Assembly (NCBI GenBank): GCA_041552135.1
Contig: JBFELL010000115.1
Location: 1-8,904, forward strand
DNA length: 8,904 nt
Direction of reading: 5' to 3'
Source of the DNA: SZUA-186 sp041552135
Lineage (GTDB): Bacteria > Pseudomonadota > Gammaproteobacteria > UBA9214
A program made the translations under genes and the position numbers. Below the pieces are notes generated by a model that had not been told where the DNA came from, did no database searches, and saw only the letters and a program-made list of their open reading frames with translations. Shown here one piece after another: positions 6,099 through 8,904 of the stretch (position 1 is its first letter; the number at the start of each line of letters is the position of its first letter).

Positions 6099-6363
6099 AT
6101 GGCCCTCGCAATGACCGCTTTGTTTTCACTCCTGCCGGGCGCCGCCATTGACGGCATGGCCTGGACGCCATGGCATCGCCTGCTGTTCACCGGGGAAGCC
6201 GGCTCGGACACGGGTCCGGCCGTTACCGGGAGCACTGTCACACGAGGGCATCGGGATAGACCCGGGTCATGTCGATGTCGTCGACGAACTCCGCAACGCC
6301 TCCCTTTACCGTTTCCCGGCGACGACCCCGTGCGACCCTGCAATGGCCGGCCATTCGCGCTGA
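6099..6363 (+). pseudogene. Possible frameshifted small exported-protein gene
   Basis: The frame from ATG 6099 gives a hydrophobic, signal-like start and about 47 protein-like codons, preceded by AGGA at suitable spacing. Near 6240 the quality drops. Skipping one base there continues as HEGIGIDPGHVDVVDELRNA and further in the +1 frame to a TGA at 6361-6363, for about 87 residues in total. No homologue comes to mind. The same DNA also reads plausibly on the minus strand, so at least one reading is accidental. Confidence 0.22.
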
Positions 6364-6417
6364 GGCTCGATGACCGCAACTCCGGCACCGCGCGGCGAAC
6401 CGGGGAGCGCCGGACAT
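6238..6417 (-). CDS. Small candidate ORF with Cys/His cluster (59 aa)
   Basis: I read this 59-residue frame directly. Residues 11-26 contain CRSCGH and a later HC, a spacing that could bind a metal. A basic stretch follows (RGRRR, 30-34), and the protein ends in an acidic helix and tail, EFVDDIDMTRVYPDALV (43-59). The last 19 codons have G or C at the third position in 16 cases, as in real genes of this genome. Against it: there is no Shine-Dalgarno before ATG 6417, the same frame stays open far upstream without a start codon, and it overlaps a competing plus-strand reading. It may be the end of a decayed gene. Confidence 0.25.
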   Translation of the reverse strand: MSGAPRFAARCRSCGHRASARMAGHCRVARGRRRETVKGGVAEFVDDIDMTRVYPDALV

Positions 6418-6671
6418 GCAACAGGCACAGGTCAGCGCGCCTGTCGTCGCGGCAGGATTCAGCTTATCGGAATTCCGTGCAGTTCCCTTGCCAGGGTGAC
6501 AGGGATGCGAGACGAACCGGGACGTGCCATGAATAATGCAATGCGCATCACTTACTGGGGAGTAGACAAGTATCCCGACATTCTGGCCTGCGCCCCCGTT
6601 AGTAACGGTAGCCGATGCCGGATGAATTACCCGGCGACGGCCCGTTGAATGAAACAGGGTTTCCTGAAATG

Positions 6672-7124
6672 CTACTGCAGGGCGACGGCGACAGATGTTG
6701 CCTGCCCGGCGAGAGCGGTCAGGTCATGCGAGTATTGCGTGATGTCTTCACTGACCTCTGCCAGATCATTTCTGGCACGTTCGTAGGCGGCCTTTTTGTA
6801 ACCCGCGTAGAGCAACCCGCCCGGCATCAGCACAGTCAGCAGTGCATCACCGGAGTCCAGCTGCTTCTCGTCCACTTCCTGAACAAGCTGCTGCTTGCGC
6901 ACAATCAGCCTGCTGCGCAGCACCTGCACCTGCTCGACCAGCGCGTCGGCATCGACCACCTGCAGCTGGGTGATAAAGCCCCGCGGGCCAATCACGTTCA
7001 CCAGTCCTGCCGGGCTGTCGTCAGCCTGCAGGCTGACCGTGTCTTCTGCATACGCCACCTTCACCGGCAACAGCAGGGTCAGGAGCAGACAGGCAAGGAT
7101 CGGTCGTAGACGTATCGGGTACAT
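6672..7124 (-). CDS. Small secreted protein of unknown function
   Basis: I do not recognise this 150-residue protein. It starts with a clear signal peptide: R5 and R7, a Leu-rich core 9-22, and a likely cut after AYA at 26. C12 sits within the hydrophobic core and is not in a lipobox position, so it is probably not a lipoprotein. The mature part has a short strand-like segment (40-57, LVNVIGPRGFITQLQV), a long charged helix suited to coiled-coil formation (58-90), a hydrophobic Gly-containing segment LLTVLMPGGLLYAGY (95-109), and a second helix (112-142). It is most likely a periplasmic or envelope-associated protein. ATG 7124 is preceded by GGGGGAG at 6 bases. It diverges from the YihY gene across an AT-rich spacer. 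Confidence 0.75.
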   Translation of the reverse strand: MYPIRLRPILACLLLTLLLPVKVAYAEDTVSLQADDSPAGLVNVIGPRGFITQLQVVDADALVEQVQVLRSRLIVRKQQLVQEVDEKQLDSGDALLTVLMPGGLLYAGYKKAAYERARNDLAEVSEDITQYSHDLTALAGQATSVAVALQ

Positions 7125-7130
7125 GGGTGA

Positions 7131-7148
7131 CTCCCCCGCAGATGCGGG
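7131..7148 (-). promoter_or_regulatory. Shine-Dalgarno of the 6672-7124 gene, partly inside a hairpin
   Basis: The strong ribosome binding site GGGGGAG (7137-7131) overlaps a perfect 6-bp inverted repeat, cccgca (7135-7140) and tgcggg (7143-7148), separated by only two bases. In the mRNA the first GGG of the Shine-Dalgarno would pair with CCC, which could lower translation until the stem opens. Confidence 0.4.
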
Positions 7149-7373
7149 TTGTTGATCAAGGGGCGCTCGGCAAACGCATTAGAGAAATAGAATATTAACA
7201 GAAATTATCGATAAATATTAATAGAGTTTATATATAGACTCATCAAAACGGGATTCAATCATCAATAATAATCAAAGCGCGACTAATTGGTTTTTTCATT
7301 CGTATTGTAATAGTTTCATTGATGGATCATTTTTCGAAGCATACTGTAACTGCATCACCAACGGGCACATTCC
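7149..7373. promoter_or_regulatory. AT-rich divergent promoter region
   Basis: Only 7 of the 40 bases at 7201-7240 are G or C, in a window that is otherwise GC-rich. Minus-strand candidate promoter: TTGAAT (7258-7253), 16 bases, TATATA (7236-7231). Plus-strand candidate for yihY: TTGATG (7319-7324), 17 bases, TACTGT (7342-7347). Both are moderate matches. The near-perfect palindrome gagtttatatatagactc (7224-7241, 16 of 18 symmetric) covers the minus-strand -10 box and could be an operator. Confidence 0.45.
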
Positions 7374-8300
7374 ATGACCAACGAAAACACGCCAACAGAG
7401 ATGCGCGCGAATAATGCCCCACCTTCCGCCCGCGAACAACTGATGCATCCGCTGCATTTCTCCATCAAGGTGCTGAGGGACTTTCGCAATAACCAGGGAT
7501 TGCTGCTGTCAGGCGCCTGCGCCTATTACACCCTGCTGTCCATCGTGCCGCTGTTTGCACTGCTGCTGATTGTGCTGTCGCAGTTCTTCGAACAGGAACA
7601 GCTGCTGCGGGTCATCGCCACGGAAACCGAGCTGGTCATTCCCGGTTATGCCGATGCCCTGGTCACGCAACTGCGCATCTTCCTGCAGCACTGGGAACTC
7701 ATCGGCGTGGTCGGCTTCGTGTTCCTGCTGTTCTTCAGCTCCATGGCCTTCACCGCACTGGAAAACGCCATGTCGGTGATCTTCTTCCACCGCGTCCGGA
7801 TTCGCCGCCGGCATTTTCTGATGTCGGCGATCATTCCCTACCTGTTTATCCTGTCGCTGGGGGTCGGCATCCTGCTGGTCACGGTCGTCAGCGGCGCACT
7901 GCAAACCGTGGAGCAGGAAACCGTTTCCCTGTTCGGCATTACATGGTCACTGCACGGCATCGCCGGCAGCGTGCTGTACGGCATCGGTGTCGTCGGACTG
8001 ATCATGATGCTGACCGCGTTTTACCTGGTCATGCCGGTCGGTCGCCTGTCGGTACGCCACGCCCTGCTGGGCGGCATTATCGCCGGCATACTGTGGGAGA
8101 TCGCCCGGCACGTGCTGGTGTGGTACTTCTCCACCCTGTCCTTCGTCAACGTCATCTACGGTTCACTGGCGACCGTGGTCATCACCCTGGTCAGCCTGGA
8201 GATCGCCTCTATCATCCTGCTGCTGGGCGCACAGGTGATAGCGGAGTTCGAGCGCCGGCGCGGCGATGACTACGCCGATGACGTCAGGCTAGGCATATGA
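7374..8300 (+). CDS. YihY/virulence factor BrkB family membrane protein
   Basis: The 308-residue integral membrane protein has about six helices (roughly 43-70, 105-135, 148-176, 195-220, 228-250, 262-290). Family marks are ACAYYTLLSIVPL (48-60), ALENAMSVIF (128-137), YLVMPVGRLSVRHALLGG (217-234) with GILWEIAR (238-245), and VIYGSLATVVITL with LLLGAQVIAEFE near the C-terminus. The family (UPF0761, YihY) was once annotated as ribonuclease BN, which is wrong for E. coli. The true role of most members is unsettled, with transport across the inner membrane proposed. The ATG at 7374 has a poor Shine-Dalgarno; ATG 7401 and ATG 7443 are possible alternatives, since the conserved part begins only near residue 28. 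It stands alone after an AT-rich promoter region. Confidence 0.9.
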   Translation: MTNENTPTEMRANNAPPSAREQLMHPLHFSIKVLRDFRNNQGLLLSGACAYYTLLSIVPLFALLLIVLSQFFEQEQLLRVIATETELVIPGYADALVTQLRIFLQHWELIGVVGFVFLLFFSSMAFTALENAMSVIFFHRVRIRRRHFLMSAIIPYLFILSLGVGILLVTVVSGALQTVEQETVSLFGITWSLHGIAGSVLYGIGVVGLIMMLTAFYLVMPVGRLSVRHALLGGIIAGILWEIARHVLVWYFSTLSFVNVIYGSLATVVITLVSLEIASIILLLGAQVIAEFERRRGDDYADDVRLGI

Positions 8301-8536
8301 CATCACGGCCGGGCTTCGGGACAGCACGTGGCCTTGAGGGCGGGAGCGGATATTTTTTCGCGATGACAGAGCGGGTCAATGAAACCGGTCAGGAATAGAT
8401 TCGATCCCGTCGTCGCCCCGTCAATCACACCCGCATCCGTTGCCGAAGTGATCCCGGCGGCGGCAGTTCGCACGCTATGGGGCAGCCCGGGCCCGTCTTG
8501 TATCATCACCTTGCCCCGTAGCAGACCACGCAGCTC

Positions 8537-8904
8537 ATGACGCTCAGGACCTTCGGACCCGCCATCCTTGTCACCGTCATCGGTTTCATCGTCGCCTGGC
8601 AATTCGTCAACCCGGCTCCACCGCGCCATATCCGCATCGCCGCCGGCCCGGAACACGGCGCCTACTACCTGTTCGCACAGCGCTACCGGGACTCGCTGGC
8701 ACAGGAGGGCATCGAGCTGGAAATCCTCACCACCGCCGGTTCCGTGGAAAACCTGCGGCTGCTCGGCGATGACAGCAGCGGCATCGACCTGGCGTTCGTG
8801 CAGGGCGGCACGGCCGGGCCTGACAGGAGCGGGCGGCTTGTCAGCCTGGCCAGCCTCTATTACGAACCGCTCTGGGTGCTCTACCGGGGTGAACAGACCG
8901 TCGA
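8537..8904 (+). CDS. TAXI-family TRAP solute-binding protein, 3' end outside window
   Basis: The first 122 codons are present and the frame is open at the right edge. Residues 8-22 form an N-terminal hydrophobic segment (AILVTVIGFIVAW) that acts as a signal or membrane anchor. It is followed by the start of a TAXI/NMT1-like binding domain: IRIAAGPEHGAYYLFAQRYR (32-51), LEILTTAGSVENLRLL (61-76), DLAFVQGG (84-91) and SLASLYYEPLWVLYRGE (103-119). TAXI proteins capture small solutes, often dicarboxylates or amino acids, for TRAP transporters. A TAG in frame at 8519-8521 leaves ATG 8537 as the first start. The Shine-Dalgarno is weak. TRAP membrane subunits, if any, would lie beyond the window, so the partner and substrate are unknown. 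Confidence 0.85.
   Translation, partial: MTLRTFGPAILVTVIGFIVAWQFVNPAPPRHIRIAAGPEHGAYYLFAQRYRDSLAQEGIELEILTTAGSVENLRLLGDDSSGIDLAFVQGGTAGPDRSGRLVSLASLYYEPLWVLYRGEQTV

Larger units (their letters stand above)
5930..6671. other. 742-base stretch with no convincing intact gene
   Basis: No open frame here shows a known family. On the plus strand, a frame opening at 6099 begins like a signal peptide (MALAMTALFSLLPGAAIDG) with AGGA 7 bases before its ATG, then turns into implausible Arg-rich sequence near 6240, while the frame one base on reads HEGIGIDPGHVDVVDELRNA and stops at 6363. This could be a frameshifted gene or chance. On the minus strand, a 59-residue ORF (6238-6417) overlaps the same DNA. 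The plus-strand ORF at 6529-6648 (39 aa) has nothing in its favour. Short perfect palindromes occur at 6259-6268, 6343-6354 and 6596-6608. The bases next to 5929 must hold the antiporter promoter. Confidence 0.6.

Noticed and set aside
6529..6648. 39-residue plus-strand ORF
   Set aside because: No Shine-Dalgarno, motif or codon signal supports it.
8303..8656. 117-residue minus-strand frame
   Set aside because: It overlaps the start of the TAXI gene in antisense and shows no family features.

Overview
The window is GC-rich bacterial chromosomal DNA. Its gene set (a TudS–DUF1722 fusion, YceI, a CPA2-type antiporter with a TrkA-N domain, YihY/BrkB and a TAXI-type binding protein), its codon use with mostly G or C in third position, and short hairpin repeats of the GTCGGATTA / CGGGTTA kind together suggest a gammaproteobacterium. 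This assignment is an inference. There is no rRNA, tRNA, CRISPR array, transposase or phage gene.

Layout. Positions 1-130 hold a small cluster of REP-like hairpins, cut by the left edge. On the minus strand follow a RudS-like tRNA 4-thiouridine desulfidase (148-1122) and, just upstream of it in transcription order, a secreted YceI-family lipid-binding protein (1176-1862); the two may form an operon. A 159-bp divergent spacer (1863-2021) carries a promoter with an inverted repeat for yceI and, facing the other way, a good sigma70 promoter overlapped by a Fur-box-like palindrome. That second promoter serves a secreted metal-dependent amidohydrolase (2022-2954). Positions 2955-3423 are non-coding and hold at least six hairpin repeats. 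An unrecognised three-helix membrane protein (3424-4302) converges on a minus-strand cation:proton antiporter (4343-5929). Positions 5930-6671 have no convincing intact gene, only possible gene debris and one small candidate ORF. A small unrecognised secreted protein (6672-7124, minus) and a YihY/BrkB membrane protein (7374-8300, plus) diverge from a strikingly AT-rich 249-bp spacer. A TAXI-family solute-binding protein starts at 8537 and runs off the right edge.

How the genes relate. Most look like independent housekeeping or envelope genes: tRNA demodification, envelope lipid binding, ion exchange, and membrane proteins of unknown role. The best regulatory story is the yceI/amidohydrolase spacer, where iron control of the amidohydrolase is predicted from sequence. 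The least explained parts are the 5930-6671 stretch and the two orphan envelope proteins at 3424-4302 and 6672-7124. I see no clear new multi-gene system.
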